Positions 11,514 to 20,625 of a DNA stretch of 64,000 bases are shown here, piece after piece (within the stretch, counting starts at the first letter, position 1; the number at the start of each line of letters is the position of its first letter). Under the pieces are notes generated by a model. That model searched no databases. It was not told the origin of the DNA and was given only the letters and a program-made list of their open reading frames with translations. Source of the DNA: Sinorhizobium meliloti 4H41 (GTDB lineage: Bacteria > Pseudomonadota > Alphaproteobacteria > Rhizobiales > Rhizobiaceae); contig NZ_AQWP01000005.1 of NCBI RefSeq assembly GCF_000375585.1, positions 1 through 64,000 of the forward strand. The letters are read 5' to 3'. The translations under genes were made by a program, and so were the position numbers.

Positions 11514-12284
11514 ATGCGACACATCCTGATCATCGGTATCGGTGCCGGCAACCCCGAGCACATGACGGTTCAGGCGATCAATGCGCTGAATCGGGCCGAT
11601 GTGCTCTTCATCCCGACCAAAGGGGAGAAAAAGACCGAGCTGGCCGAGCTGCGCCGAGCGATATGCGCCCGCTACGTGACGCGGGCCGGCAGCCGCACCG
11701 TCGAATTCGCGGTGCCCGTCCGCCGCACCGAAGGCCGCAGCTACGTGGAAAGCGTGGACGAGTGGCATGCGGGCATCGCCGCCGCCTACGAGGCGCTGCT
11801 GGAGAGCGAGCTTGCGGAAGGCCAGACCGGCGCCTTCCTCGTCTGGGGCGATCCGATGCTCTATGACAGCACGATCCGCATCGTGGAACGCGTGAAGTCG
11901 GGCGGCCGGGTTGCCTTCGGCTACGACGTCATTCCGGGCATTACCAGCCTGCAGGCGCTGTGTGCCAGCCATCGCATCCCGTTGAACCTCGTCGGCAAGC
12001 CGGTGGAAATCACCACGGGCCGGCGGCTCGCCGAAAGTTTTCCGCACAAAAGCGAGACGGCCGTCGTCATGCTCGACGGCGAGCAGGCGTTCCGGAGTAT
12101 CGAGGATCCGGACGCCGAGATCTATTGGGGGGCCTATCTCGGCACGCCCGACGAGATCGTCATTTCAGGGCGCCTCGCCGAGGTGAAAGAGCGGATTCTC
12201 GAAGCGCGGGCCGCGGCGCGCGAGCGGATGGGCTGGATCATGGATATTTATCTGCTCCGCAAGGGCGCCGATTTCGAAGAGTAA
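11514..12284 (+). CDS. cobF: Precorrin-6A synthase (deacetylating), C1-methyltransferase
   Basis: CobF uses SAM to methylate C1 of precorrin-5 with loss of acetate, giving precorrin-6A in the aerobic cobalamin pathway. The protein opens MRHILIIGIGAGNPEHMTVQ, the N-terminal tetrapyrrole-methylase glycine loop, and has LVWGDPMLYDSTIRI and the YDVIPGITSLQAL signature. The ATG at 11514 is used because GGGAG lies 5 bases upstream and it matches known CobF N-termini; an ATG at 11502 would add four residues. It is first of the cobFGHIJ series. No cobalamin riboswitch B12-box could be recognised upstream. Confidence 0.95.
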   Translation: MRHILIIGIGAGNPEHMTVQAINALNRADVLFIPTKGEKKTELAELRRAICARYVTRAGSRTVEFAVPVRRTEGRSYVESVDEWHAGIAAAYEALLESELAEGQTGAFLVWGDPMLYDSTIRIVERVKSGGRVAFGYDVIPGITSLQALCASHRIPLNLVGKPVEITTGRRLAESFPHKSETAVVMLDGEQAFRSIEDPDAEIYWGAYLGTPDEIVISGRLAEVKERILEARAAARERMGWIMDIYLLRKGADFEE

Positions 12285-12407
12285 TCGGGCGTTGCCCTGC
12301 TCTCGGCGGCAGATCTTTGATCTCTCTCGACGCTCCCCCTGTGATATAGGCTCGATCGATCAGGCGTGCCGGGTTGGCTCGCAGATACCGAAGGATTACC
12401 GAGACGA

Positions 12408-13775
12408 ATGAAAAGCTGCGCCGCCCCACGAGCCGACCGATCTGCGACCGGCGCATCGATGCGCCGCGGGAGCTGTCCTTCGCTGGCGGCGCCGATGCAG
12501 ACCGGGGACGGCCTGCTCGTGCGGCTGCGACCGGCAGGCGACGGCCTGACGCCGGCCGAGATGAGGGCGATTGCCGGTGCGGCTGCGACATGCGGCAGCG
12601 GGATCATTGAGGTCACGGCACGCGGCAACCTGCAGATCCGCGGCCTGACGCCGGAAAGCGTTCCGGCGCTCGCCGAAGCGATCGGGGCGGCGGAGATAGC
12701 CATTGCCGAAGGGGTGGCGATCGAGACGCCGCCGCTTGCCGGCTTCGACCCGGACGAAATCGCCGATCCTCGCCCGCTCGCCCGCGCGCTGCGCATGGCG
12801 ATCTCCGGCGCGGGTGAGGCGCTCAGGCTCGCGCCGAAACTTTCGATCGTCGTGGATGGAGGCGGCCGCTTCCGCCTGGGAAGCCTGACCGCCGACCTGC
12901 GTGTCTCTGCGTTCGAGCATGAGGACGGCGTGCGATGGCTGCTTTCGCTCGGCGGGACGGCGCGCTCGGCAAAGCCCGTCGCGCTCCTGGAATCGAACGA
13001 AATCGTGCCTATCGTTCTCGAAATCCTGGGAGATCTCGCTGCACTCGGCCCCGCTAGCCGGGCCCGCGACCTTGATGCCGATCTTCTTCGGCGGCGCGCG
13101 GCGGCCGGCGATGCCCTGCCGCGCGCGGACGGTCCCGCTTTTTCGCCGCCACCGGCGGGCATTCACCACTTCGGCGGCGCCGGCACCGTGCTCGGCGTCG
13201 GCCTGGCCTTCGCGCAAACCGATGCGGGCAGTCTCGTCGCATTCCTCAGACAGGCGGAGGAACTCGGCGCAAACGAGATACGCTTGGCACCCCCGCGCGG
13301 TCTGTTCGTCCTCGGTCTCTCGGGCGAAACGGCGGCCGTCGTGCAACGCCTTGCCTGCTCGCACGGCTTTCTGGTCGCCTCCGACGATCCGCGCAATCAC
13401 ATAGCCGCCTGCGCAGGCCTCGCCTGCGCCTCGGCGCGAATGGACACAAAGGCGACGGCGAGGCTGTTGGTCGAATCCGCGCCGGAGCTCCTCGACGGTT
13501 CGGTGACGGTGCATCTCTCCGGCTGTCCCAAGGGTTGCGCCAGACCCACGGTGTCGCCGCTGACGCTCGTCGGTGCGCCATCAGGATATGCGCTTGTCGT
13601 AAATGGCACTGCTTCCGTCGCGTCGAGTGCCTACAGGGATGAAAACGGAATAGGATCTGCGTTCGGCGCGCTGAACGCGCTCGTGCGGGAAAACAAAGAC
13701 GCTGGCGAATCGGCGCTGTCCTGTCTTACACGGCTCGGGACCGCGCGCATCGCCGCCGCGTTTGAACAGGGATAG
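12408..13775 (+). CDS. cobG: Precorrin-3B synthase
   Basis: CobG is the oxygen-dependent iron-sulfur monooxygenase-like enzyme that converts precorrin-3A to precorrin-3B, so its presence marks the aerobic pathway. The 455-residue protein shows two ferredoxin-like nitrite/sulfite-reductase half domains. The Fe-S ligands are visible in ACAGLACASARMDT and LSGCPKGCARP, a C-x5-C ... C-x3-C pattern. VTARGNLQIRGLT is the typical sulfite-reductase N-terminal half signature. I use the ATG at 12408 (MKSCAAPRADRS); an in-frame ATG at 12366 would add 14 residues. There are 123 bp between cobF and this gene, and 2 bp to cobH. Confidence 0.93.
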   Translation: MKSCAAPRADRSATGASMRRGSCPSLAAPMQTGDGLLVRLRPAGDGLTPAEMRAIAGAAATCGSGIIEVTARGNLQIRGLTPESVPALAEAIGAAEIAIAEGVAIETPPLAGFDPDEIADPRPLARALRMAISGAGEALRLAPKLSIVVDGGGRFRLGSLTADLRVSAFEHEDGVRWLLSLGGTARSAKPVALLESNEIVPIVLEILGDLAALGPASRARDLDADLLRRRAAAGDALPRADGPAFSPPPAGIHHFGGAGTVLGVGLAFAQTDAGSLVAFLRQAEELGANEIRLAPPRGLFVLGLSGETAAVVQRLACSHGFLVASDDPRNHIAACAGLACASARMDTKATARLLVESAPELLDGSVTVHLSGCPKGCARPTVSPLTLVGAPSGYALVVNGTASVASSAYRDENGIGSAFGALNALVRENKDAGESALSCLTRLGTARIAAAFEQG

Positions 13776-13777
13776 AA

Positions 13778-14410
13778 ATGCCTGATTACGATTACATCCG
13801 CGATGGCAACGCCATCTATGAGCGTTCCTTCGCGATCATCCGCGCGGAAGCCGATCTTTCCGGCTTTTCGGAAGAAGAAGCCGATCTCGCCATACGCATG
13901 GTTCATGCCTGCGGATCGGTCGAGGCGGTGCGACAATTCGTGTTCTCGCCCGGCTTCGTCTCCGCCGCGCGCGCGGCGCTGAAAGACGGCGCGCCGATCT
14001 TCTGCGACGCCGAAATGGTCGCCCATGGCGTGACGCGCGCCCGGCTGCCCGCCGGCAACGAGGTGATCTGCACGCTTCGCGATGCGCGTACCGCGGAGAT
14101 CGCCACCGAGATCGGCAATACGCGTTCCGCAGCGGCGCTGAAGCTCTGGGGCGAGCGGATGGCTGGCTCCGTGGTAGCGATCGGCAATGCGCCGACCGCG
14201 CTCTTCTATCTGCTCGAAATGCTGCGCGACGGCGCGCCGAAGCCGGCGGCGATCCTCGGAATGCCCGTCGGTTTCGTCGGTGCGGCCGAATCGAAGGACG
14301 CGCTTGCCGAAAATTCCTATGGCGTTCCCTTTGCGATCGTTCGCGGCCGTCTGGGCGGCAGTGCGATGACCGCCGCCGCGCTGAATTCTCTCGCGAGGCC
14401 GGGCCTGTGA
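13778..14410 (+). CDS. cobH: Precorrin-8X methylmutase
   Basis: CobH moves the methyl group from C11 to C12, producing hydrogenobyrinate. The 210-residue size matches the family. Motifs include AIYERSFAIIRAEADL, VRMVHACGS-like (IRMVHACGSVEAV, containing the catalytic histidine), DAEMVAHGVTRARLPAGN, and the C-terminal AILGMPVGFVGAAESKDAL. It starts 2 bp after cobG, and its TGA overlaps the cobI GTG (GTGA), indicating coupled translation. Confidence 0.95.
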   Translation: MPDYDYIRDGNAIYERSFAIIRAEADLSGFSEEEADLAIRMVHACGSVEAVRQFVFSPGFVSAARAALKDGAPIFCDAEMVAHGVTRARLPAGNEVICTLRDARTAEIATEIGNTRSAAALKLWGERMAGSVVAIGNAPTALFYLLEMLRDGAPKPAAILGMPVGFVGAAESKDALAENSYGVPFAIVRGRLGGSAMTAAALNSLARPGL

Positions 14411-15180
14411 GCGGCGTGGAATCAGGCCGGCTTATCGGCGTCGGAACGGGTCCCGGCGATCCTGAACTCCTGACCGTAAAGGCCGTCCGGGCACTGGGCG
14501 AAGCGGACGTCGTCGCCTATTTCGCCAAGGCCGGACGCAACGGCAACGGCCGCGCGGTGGTGGAAGGTCTTTTGAAGCCGGACATGACCGAATTGCCGCT
14601 CTACTACCCGGTGACGACCGAGATCGACAAGGATCACGACGCCTATAAGCGCCAGATCACCGATTTCTACGACGCCTCGGCCGAGGTCGTCGCGGCGCAT
14701 CTCCTCGCCGGACGGACGGTCGCGGTGCTGAGCGAGGGCGATCCGCTTTTCTACGGTTCCTACATGCATCTCCATGTGCGGCTTGCCGGCCGCTTCCCGG
14801 CCGAGGTCATTCCGGGCATCACCGCAATGTCGGGCTGCTGGTCGCTGGCGGGGCTGCCGCTGGTGCAGGGCGACGACGTGCTCTCGGTTCTCCCCGGCAC
14901 GATGGGCGAGGGCGAGCTTCAGCGCCGCCTCGCCGACACGCAAGCCGCGGTCATCATGAAGGTCGGCCGCAACCTGCCGAAGATCCGCCGGGCGCTGGCG
15001 GCGGCAGGCCGGCTCGAGGCGGCCGTCTATGTCGAGCGCGGCACCATGAGGAATGCGGCGATGGTTCCGCTCGGCGAGAAGCCGGACGACGAGGCGCCCT
15101 ATTTCTCGCTGGTGCTCGTCCCTGGCTGGAAGGACAGGCCCGGCCGGAAGGAAAGGCCCGGATCGGAGGGCAGCGCATGA
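14407..15180 (+). CDS. cobI: Precorrin-2 C20-methyltransferase
   Basis: This SAM-dependent methylase acts on C20 of precorrin-2 to form precorrin-3A. It carries the tetrapyrrole methylase signatures GVGTGPGDPELLTVKAVRAL, VLSEGDPLFYGSYMH and VIPGITAMSGCWSLAGLPL, and a final AAVYVERGTM. The start codon is GTG, lying within the stop of cobH (4-bp overlap). The C-terminus carries a basic duplicated hexamer-like tail (KDRPGRKERPG) that is poorly conserved in other CobI proteins as I recall them. Its stop overlaps the cobJ ATG by 4 bp. Confidence 0.95.
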   Translation: MSGVESGRLIGVGTGPGDPELLTVKAVRALGEADVVAYFAKAGRNGNGRAVVEGLLKPDMTELPLYYPVTTEIDKDHDAYKRQITDFYDASAEVVAAHLLAGRTVAVLSEGDPLFYGSYMHLHVRLAGRFPAEVIPGITAMSGCWSLAGLPLVQGDDVLSVLPGTMGEGELQRRLADTQAAVIMKVGRNLPKIRRALAAAGRLEAAVYVERGTMRNAAMVPLGEKPDDEAPYFSLVLVPGWKDRPGRKERPGSEGSA

Positions 15181-15941
15181 CCGGAAAGCTCTTCATCGTC
15201 GGCACCGGCCCCGGCAATCCGGCGCAAATGACGCCCGAGGCCGAGGATGCGATAACGGTCGCGACCGAGTTCTTCGGCTACGGCCCCTATCTCGATCGCC
15301 TGCATCTTCGGGCGGATCAACGGCGCATCGCTTCGGACAATCGCGAGGAACTGGACCGTGCCCGGGCAGCACTCGCGCGCGCCGCAGCCGGGGCAGATGT
15401 GTGCGTCGTCTCCGGCGGCGATCCCGGCATCTTCGCGATGGCGGCCGCCGTCTGCGAGGCGATCGACAAGGGACCGCAGGAATGGCGTGAGGTCGATCTC
15501 ACGATCACGCCCGGCGTCACCGCGATGCTCGCGGTCGCAGCCCGGATCGGGGCGCCGCTCGGACACGATTTCTGCGCCATGTCGCTTTCCGACAACCTGA
15601 AGCCGTGGGATGTCATCACCAGACGACTGAGGCTTGCCGCCGAAGCGGGGCTCGTCATTGCGCTCTACAATCCGATCAGCAAGGCGCGTCCCTGGCAGCT
15701 CGGCGAGGCCTTCGAGGTTCTTCGGCAGGTGCTGCCGGCCCGCGTTCCGGTTATCTTCGGCCGCGCCGCCGGCCGGGCGGACGAGCGCATCGCAGTCATG
15801 CCGCTCGGTGAGGCCGACCCCGACCGCGCCGACATGGCGACCTGCGTGATCATCGGTTCGCCGGAGACGCGCACTATCGCCCGCGAGGGTAAGCACGACC
15901 TCGTCTACACGCCGCGGTCCTTCACCGGAGAAAGCCATTGA
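15177..15941 (+). CDS. cobJ: Precorrin-3B C17-methyltransferase
   Basis: CobJ methylates C17 with ring contraction, giving precorrin-4. It shows VGTGPGNPAQMTPEAEDAI, the CbiH/CobJ-specific VCVVSGGDPGIFAMAAAV, ITPGVTAMLAVAARIGAPLGHDF, and IALYNPISKARPWQL. The ATG overlaps the cobI stop (ATGA). The 3' end overlaps the 3' end of the convergent cobK by 37 bp, so the two mRNAs are antisense to each other there. Confidence 0.95.
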   Translation: MTGKLFIVGTGPGNPAQMTPEAEDAITVATEFFGYGPYLDRLHLRADQRRIASDNREELDRARAALARAAAGADVCVVSGGDPGIFAMAAAVCEAIDKGPQEWREVDLTITPGVTAMLAVAARIGAPLGHDFCAMSLSDNLKPWDVITRRLRLAAEAGLVIALYNPISKARPWQLGEAFEVLRQVLPARVPVIFGRAAGRADERIAVMPLGEADPDRADMATCVIIGSPETRTIAREGKHDLVYTPRSFTGESH

Positions 15942-16705
15942 CGGATGCGTTCGAGCGCCTCGTCGCAGTCGCCGACCGATTGAACGTCGGCAGGCTTGTG
16001 GCGCTCGACCATCACCACCTCGATCCCGAGGTGACGCGCCGCCGCTATCTTGCCGTAGGTGGCCGCACCGCCGCTGTTCTTGGCGACGATGACGTCGATC
16101 CCGTGGCGTTCGAGCAGTTCTGTTTCGTCGGTCTGCGCAAAGGGGCCGGAGGCGAGGATGGCGGTGACATCCGGCAGATCGAGCGGCGGCATCACCGGAT
16201 CGACGCTGCGCACGACGTAGCTGTGCTGCGGCGCCTTCTCGAAATGGTAAGCCTCCTGCCGGCCGATTGCCAGCAAGACGCGGCGCGGCTCCTCGCCCAA
16301 TGCGGACACCGCTTCCGCGACGCTTCCGACGCAGGTCCATCGATCGCCGGGCTCTGCCGCCCAGGCGGGGCGGCGGAGCGCAATGAGCGGCGTTCCGGTC
16401 ATCTTGGCCGCTGCGGCGGCGTTGAGCGAGATGCGGGCGGCGAAGGGGTGCGTCGCATCGATCAGCAGGGCGATATTTCGTTCGCGCAGAAAGGCGGCAA
16501 GCCCTTCGGCGCCGCCGAAGCCGCCGATGCGCGTCGGAAGCGGCTGCGGGCGGGGATCGGCGGTACGGCCGGCAAGCGAGATCGCCGTATCGTAATGCGG
16601 TTCGCAGACCAGGCGCTCTGCGAGCTGCCGCGCCTCGGTCGTTCCACCCAGGATCAGAATGCGAGGTCTGCCCGTGGCTGACATGTCGAACAGTGGCTCG
16701 GCCAT
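15905..16705 (-). CDS. cobK: Precorrin-6A reductase
   Basis: CobK is the NADPH-dependent reductase that reduces the C18-C19 double bond of precorrin-6A. The protein has PRILILGGTTEARQLAERL near the N-terminus, LIDATHPFAARISLNAAAA, and the C-terminal IDVIVAKNSGGAATYGKIAAA. It is on the opposite strand to all other cob genes, as in the Pseudomonas denitrificans cob cluster. The start at 16705 (266 residues) has AGGGAG 5 bases upstream. A second ATG at 16684 exists and lies back to back with the cobL ATG. Both its ends overlap neighbours: 37 bp with cobJ, and about 32 bp with cobL. Confidence 0.93.
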   Translation of the reverse strand: MAEPLFDMSATGRPRILILGGTTEARQLAERLVCEPHYDTAISLAGRTADPRPQPLPTRIGGFGGAEGLAAFLRERNIALLIDATHPFAARISLNAAAAAKMTGTPLIALRRPAWAAEPGDRWTCVGSVAEAVSALGEEPRRVLLAIGRQEAYHFEKAPQHSYVVRSVDPVMPPLDLPDVTAILASGPFAQTDETELLERHGIDVIVAKNSGGAATYGKIAAARHLGIEVVMVERHKPADVQSVGDCDEALERIRQWLSPVKDRGV

Positions 16706-17915
16706 CGTCGCTCCCTGGCTCACCGTGATCGGTATCGGAGAAGACGGTGTAGCCGGTCTCGGCGACGAGGCCAAGCGCCTGATAGAGGCAGCTCCCGTCG
16801 TCTTCGGCGGGGCCCGCCATTTGGAACTCGCCGCACCGCTGATCGCCGGCGAACGCCATAGCTGGCAGAGCCCCTTTGAAAAGTCGGTGGAGGCGATCGT
16901 CGTTCGGCGCGGCAGCCCTGTCGTTGTGCTCGCCTCCGGCGATCCGTTTCTTTACGGCGTCGGCGCCACGCTGGCGCGCCGCGTCGATGCCGCGGAAATG
17001 CGCACCATCCCCGCGCCGTCCGCCTTCAGCCTCGCCGCTTCCCGGCTAGGCTGGCCGCTGCAGGAAGTCGCGACCGTTTCGCTGCACGGCCGTCCGCTCG
17101 ATCTCATACGGCCGCATCTTCAGCCGGGCGCGCGCGTCCTGGCGCTGACCTCGGACGAGAACGGGCCGAAGGCGCTTGCCGGGCTGCTTGCAGAAAGCGG
17201 GTTCGGTCAGTCACGGCTTACGGTTCTCGAAGCGCTCGGCGGCGCAAGCGAGCGTGTCTCCCGCCACCTCGCTTCCGGCTTCGCGATGGAGGAACTCGAC
17301 GCTCTGAACGTCTGCGCACTTGAGGTGGTGGCCGATGCCGATGCACGCGTTCTGACGCTTGCCAGCGGCCTGGACGATCGGTTTTTCGAGCATGACGGCC
17401 AGATCACCAAGCGGGAGGTGCGGGCGCTGACGCTCTCGGCGCTCGCGCCGCGCAAGGGCGAACTCCTCTGGGACATCGGCGCCGGCGCAGGCTCGATCGC
17501 GATCGAATGGATGCTTGCCGATCCGGCGATGCGCGCCGTCGCCATAGAGGCGTCGTCCGAACGGGCTGCGCGGATCGGCCGCAATGCCGCCCGCTTCGGC
17601 GTTCCGGGGCTTGTGGTCGCCGAAGGGCAGGCGCCGGAGGCGCTGCGCGGCCTTCCGCAGCCGGACGCGATCTTCATCGGCGGCGGCGGCAGCGAGCCCG
17701 GGGTGATGGAGGCGGCGATTGCGGCGCTCGCGCCCGGCGGACGTCTCGTCGCCAATGCCGTGACGACGGAGATGGAAGCGGTGCTGCTCGACCGACACGC
17801 GCGGTTCGGCGGCTCGCTGATGCGGATCGACATCGCCCGGGCCTCGCCCGTCGGCGCCATGACGGGCTGGCGGCCGGCGATGCCGGTGACGCAATGGTCG
17901 TGGATCAAGGCGTGA
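16674..17915 (+). CDS. cobL: Precorrin-6Y C5,15-methyltransferase (decarboxylating), CbiE-CbiT fusion
   Basis: CobL methylates C5 and C15 and decarboxylates the C12 acetate, giving precorrin-8X. The N-terminal half (about 1-200) is a CbiE-type tetrapyrrole methylase: [55 protein letters not shown]. The C-terminal half (about 220-413) is a CbiT Rossmann methylase: [18 protein letters not shown], then [16 protein letters not shown] prefer the GTG at 16674, with GAGG 7 bases upstream; the ATG at 16683 is the alternative. Its 5' end overlaps cobK on the other strand, so each gene's ribosome site lies inside the other's coding region. Confidence 0.93.
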   Translation: MADMSNSGSAIVAPWLTVIGIGEDGVAGLGDEAKRLIEAAPVVFGGARHLELAAPLIAGERHSWQSPFEKSVEAIVVRRGSPVVVLASGDPFLYGVGATLARRVDAAEMRTIPAPSAFSLAASRLGWPLQEVATVSLHGRPLDLIRPHLQPGARVLALTSDENGPKALAGLLAESGFGQSRLTVLEALGGASERVSRHLASGFAMEELDALNVCALEVVADADARVLTLASGLDDRFFEHDGQITKREVRALTLSALAPRKGELLWDIGAGAGSIAIEWMLADPAMRAVAIEASSERAARIGRNAARFGVPGLVVAEGQAPEALRGLPQPDAIFIGGGGSEPGVMEAAIAALAPGGRLVANAVTTEMEAVLLDRHARFGGSLMRIDIARASPVGAMTGWRPAMPVTQWSWIKA

Positions 17916-17953
17916 GCCGATCTACGAGCCATGCTTTTTCGAGAGGACAGATC

Positions 17954-18712
17954 ATGACGGTTCATTTCATCGGCGCAGGCCCGGGCGCGGCAGATCTCAT
18001 CACGATCAGGGGCAGGGACCTGATCGGCCGCTGCCCCGTCTGCCTCTACGCCGGTTCGATCGTATCGCCCGAGCTCTTGCAATATTGCCCGCCGGGCGCT
18101 CGCATTATCGATACGGCGCCGATGTCGCTCGACGAGATCGAGGCGGAATATGTCCGCGCTGCCGAAGCCGGCGAGGATGTCGCCCGGCTGCATTCCGGCG
18201 ATCTCTCCGTCTGGAGCGCGGTGGCAGAACAGATCCGCCGGCTGGAGAAGAATGGGATCGCCTACACGCTGACCCCGGGCGTCCCCGCCTTCGCTGCCGC
18301 TGCCGCGACGCTCGGCCGCGAGCTGACGATCCCGGCGGTCGCGCAGAGTCTGGTGCTGACCCGCGTCTCGGGTCGTGCCTCGCCCATGCCGAACAGCGAG
18401 ACGCTCGCCGCCTTCGGCGCCACCGGTTCGACGCTTGCGATCCATCTTGCGATTCACGCGCTCGGTCAGGTGATCGAGGAGCTGACGCCGCTTTACGGCG
18501 CCGACTGCCCGGTCGCGATCGTGGCCAAGGCCTCCTGGCCGGACGAACGCGTCGTCCGCGGCACGCTCGGCGATATCGGGGCCAGGGTCGCGGCGGACCC
18601 GATCGAACGCACCGCGCTGATCTTCGTCGGACCGGGCCTGGAGGCATCGGATTTCCGCGAAAGCTCGCTCTACGACCCGGCCTATCAGCGCCGCTTCCGC
18701 GGGCGCGATTGA
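17954..18712 (+). CDS. cobM: Precorrin-4 C11-methyltransferase
   Basis: CobM methylates C11 of precorrin-4 to form precorrin-5. The 252-residue protein starts [20 protein letters not shown], with [38 protein letters not shown] and the [18 protein letters not shown] signature, all diagnostic of CobM/CbiF. GAGAGGACAG lies just upstream of the ATG. It is 38 bp after cobL and probably cotranscribed with it; it is the last cob gene in the window. Confidence 0.95.
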   Translation: MTVHFIGAGPGAADLITIRGRDLIGRCPVCLYAGSIVSPELLQYCPPGARIIDTAPMSLDEIEAEYVRAAEAGEDVARLHSGDLSVWSAVAEQIRRLEKNGIAYTLTPGVPAFAAAAATLGRELTIPAVAQSLVLTRVSGRASPMPNSETLAAFGATGSTLAIHLAIHALGQVIEELTPLYGADCPVAIVAKASWPDERVVRGTLGDIGARVAADPIERTALIFVGPGLEASDFRESSLYDPAYQRRFRGRD

Positions 18713-18789
18713 ACGGGCGGGCATCGTTCAAAGTGTTACAGCGAGCTTTCCTGATAAGACACGCGGCGCCGCAGAAAAGCGCCGGCTGA

Positions 18790-19722
18790 TCATTGCCCGT
18801 TCGGCGAACGGTCCATTCCCGGAAGCTTGCCGATCTCATTTGCGAGGAAGTCGATGAGAAGGCGGACCCGGGAGATGCCGGCGCGTTCCGGTACGACCAG
18901 CACGTTGAGCGGCACGGAAGGAAGCGAATAGTCGGGCAGCACGACCTCGATCCTTCCCGACTCCAGAAGATCGCCGACAAGCCATCGATGCGCAGGCGCG
19001 ATGCCGCGTCCGGAGACGAGCGCTTCGCGTGCGGCGAGGCCATGGTCCACTCTCAAGCGACCGCCGAAGGGAACGGCGTGGTACCTCCCATCTCGCCCCT
19101 GCAGGGCGAGGGTTTCGCTGCCTGCCACATTCGACATCCGGATGCCTTCGTGTCCGATGAGCTCCTGTGGAGTGGCCGGTCTTCCTCGCTTCGCCAGGTA
19201 GGCCGGCGCTGCCACCAGCAGCCGTCGGCTTTGGCCAAGCGCCTTCATCCGCATCGAACTGTCGGTAAGAGGCCCCAGGCGGAGCGCCACATCAATTCCC
19301 TCCCGCACGAGGTCGATCCGCTCATCGGTAAGACTCAAATCGACGCCGATATTCGGATAGGCGTCCTGAAATTCGAAGATAAGCCGGCTTACATGCAGCA
19401 CACCGAAAGCCGCCGTGCAGGAGATGCGGATCGTGCCGGCGTGGGCGCCGCGCGTAACGCGCACCTCGTCGCTGGCCTGTTCCACCAGGCGCAGGATCTC
19501 GACGCTTCGAGCATAGTAGCGGCTGCCTTCGTCGGTCATCGTGACGCGCCGGGTGGTCCTGCTCAGCAAAGGCGCGCCGACGGCCTCCTCGAGTTCGCGC
19601 AGATGCCGCGTCACGGTGGATTGGCCGATGCCGAGCTCTCGCGCCACTGCCGACAGGCTGCCCCGTTCCGAGACGCGAACGAAGGTGCGTATCCGTTCGA
19701 GGGTGACGTCCGATTTATCCAT
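18790..19722 (-). CDS. LysR-family transcriptional regulator
   Basis: This is a 310-residue DNA-binding regulator. The N-terminal winged helix-turn-helix (residues about 5-64) contains SLSAVARELGIGQSTVTRHLRELEEAVGAPLLSRTTR. A periplasmic-binding-type effector domain follows, with a VDLSLTDERIDLVREGIDVALRLG signature segment. The closest general subgroup is the one controlling quinone reductases and other redox genes. The ATG at 19722 fits the usual LysR start; a TTG at 19734 is also in frame. The gene is divergent from the quinone reductase at 19813, and the palindromes in the 90-bp gap make that gene its likely target. Confidence 0.88.
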   Translation of the reverse strand: MDKSDVTLERIRTFVRVSERGSLSAVARELGIGQSTVTRHLRELEEAVGAPLLSRTTRRVTMTDEGSRYYARSVEILRLVEQASDEVRVTRGAHAGTIRISCTAAFGVLHVSRLIFEFQDAYPNIGVDLSLTDERIDLVREGIDVALRLGPLTDSSMRMKALGQSRRLLVAAPAYLAKRGRPATPQELIGHEGIRMSNVAGSETLALQGRDGRYHAVPFGGRLRVDHGLAAREALVSGRGIAPAHRWLVGDLLESGRIEVVLPDYSLPSVPLNVLVVPERAGISRVRLLIDFLANEIGKLPGMDRSPNGQ

Positions 19723-19723
19723 T

Positions 19724-19763
19724 ATATGGCTCAATCATATCCATTCCAAACATATAGTGGAAT
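19724..19763. promoter_or_regulatory. Paired palindromes in the LysR/quinone reductase intergenic region
   Basis: ATATG (19724-19728) and CATAT (19736-19740) form an inverted repeat with a 7-base spacer, immediately upstream of the LysR ATG. ATTCCA (19743-19748) and TGGAAT (19758-19763) form a second inverted repeat with a 9-base spacer. LysR regulators bind pairs of such dyads between divergent genes (T-N11-A cores), so these are good candidates for the autoregulation and activation sites. No binding data are available. Confidence 0.5.
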
Positions 19764-19812
19764 ACTGATGCTCCGGCTACAGTGAGGCGACCTACTAACA
19801 GGAGAATGATCC

Positions 19813-20625
19813 ATGAAAATTCTGCTCGTCTTTGCCCACCCTGAATCGCGTTCGCTCAACGGAGCGCTCCGCGACGTCGCCGTCGAGGAGCTCATGACCC
19901 AAGGTCACGAAGTGCGGATCTCTGACCTCTATGCCGACGGCTGGAAGTCCGAAGTCGGTCACGCCGATTTCCCCCTTTTGCCGCCGGATGCGCGGCTGGT
20001 GCCGGTCGCGGCGTCCAAGAAAGCCTTCGAAACCGGTGCTTTGACGGAAGATGTAAGGGCGGAGATCGACAAGCTGCTGTGGGCCGACGTTCTGATCCTC
20101 CAATTCCCGCTCTGGTGGTTTTCCATGCCGGCCATTCTCAAGGGCTGGGTCGATCGGGTGTTCGCCTACGGCTTCGCCTATGGCGTCGGCGAACATAGCG
20201 ACAAGCGCTGGGGCGACCGCTATGGCGAAGGCAGCCTGGCAGGCAAACGCGCGATGCTGATCGTCACCGCCGGGGGGTGGGAAGAGCACTATTCGGCCCG
20301 CGGGGTGAACGGACCGATCGACGACCTTCTGTTCCCGATCAATCACGGTATCCTCTATTATCCCGGCTACGACGTGCTTCCTCCCTACGTGGCTTATCGC
20401 GCCGATCGCCTCGACGAAGCCGGATTCACTGAGGCCGCTGAGGGGCTTCGGGAAAGGATGCGGACGATCGGGACCGTCTCACCCATTCCATACAGGCAGC
20501 AAAATGGCGGAGACTATCTCATTCCAAGCATGCAGCTCCGCCCCGGACTGAGAGATCAGACTGCGTCCGGTTTTGCGCTTCACCTGGATGAGACGCGGGA
20601 GGCGCTTCGTCAGGCGGGCGAGTAG
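19813..20625 (+). CDS. NAD(P)H:quinone oxidoreductase, flavodoxin-like fold
   Basis: This protein of the NQO/KefF/YhdA-like flavodoxin-fold family reduces quinones or other electrophiles by two electrons using FMN or FAD. MKILLVFAHPESRSLNGALRD is the N-terminal phosphate-binding strand-loop, QFPLWWFSMPAILKGWVDRV the flavin and subunit contact helix, and AMLIVTAGGWEEHYS the third strand. The length of 270 residues is typical. GGAGAATGATCC precedes the ATG. It is divergent from a LysR gene, which suggests induction by a quinone-like ligand. Its TAG stop abuts the phaG stop with no space. Confidence 0.88.
   Translation: MKILLVFAHPESRSLNGALRDVAVEELMTQGHEVRISDLYADGWKSEVGHADFPLLPPDARLVPVAASKKAFETGALTEDVRAEIDKLLWADVLILQFPLWWFSMPAILKGWVDRVFAYGFAYGVGEHSDKRWGDRYGEGSLAGKRAMLIVTAGGWEEHYSARGVNGPIDDLLFPINHGILYYPGYDVLPPYVAYRADRLDEAGFTEAAEGLRERMRTIGTVSPIPYRQQNGGDYLIPSMQLRPGLRDQTASGFALHLDETREALRQAGE

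Noticed and set aside
15099-16859. 586-codon minus-strand frame across cobJ and cobK
   Set aside because: It overlaps real cob genes in another frame; the Arg-rich sequence has no recognisable domain.
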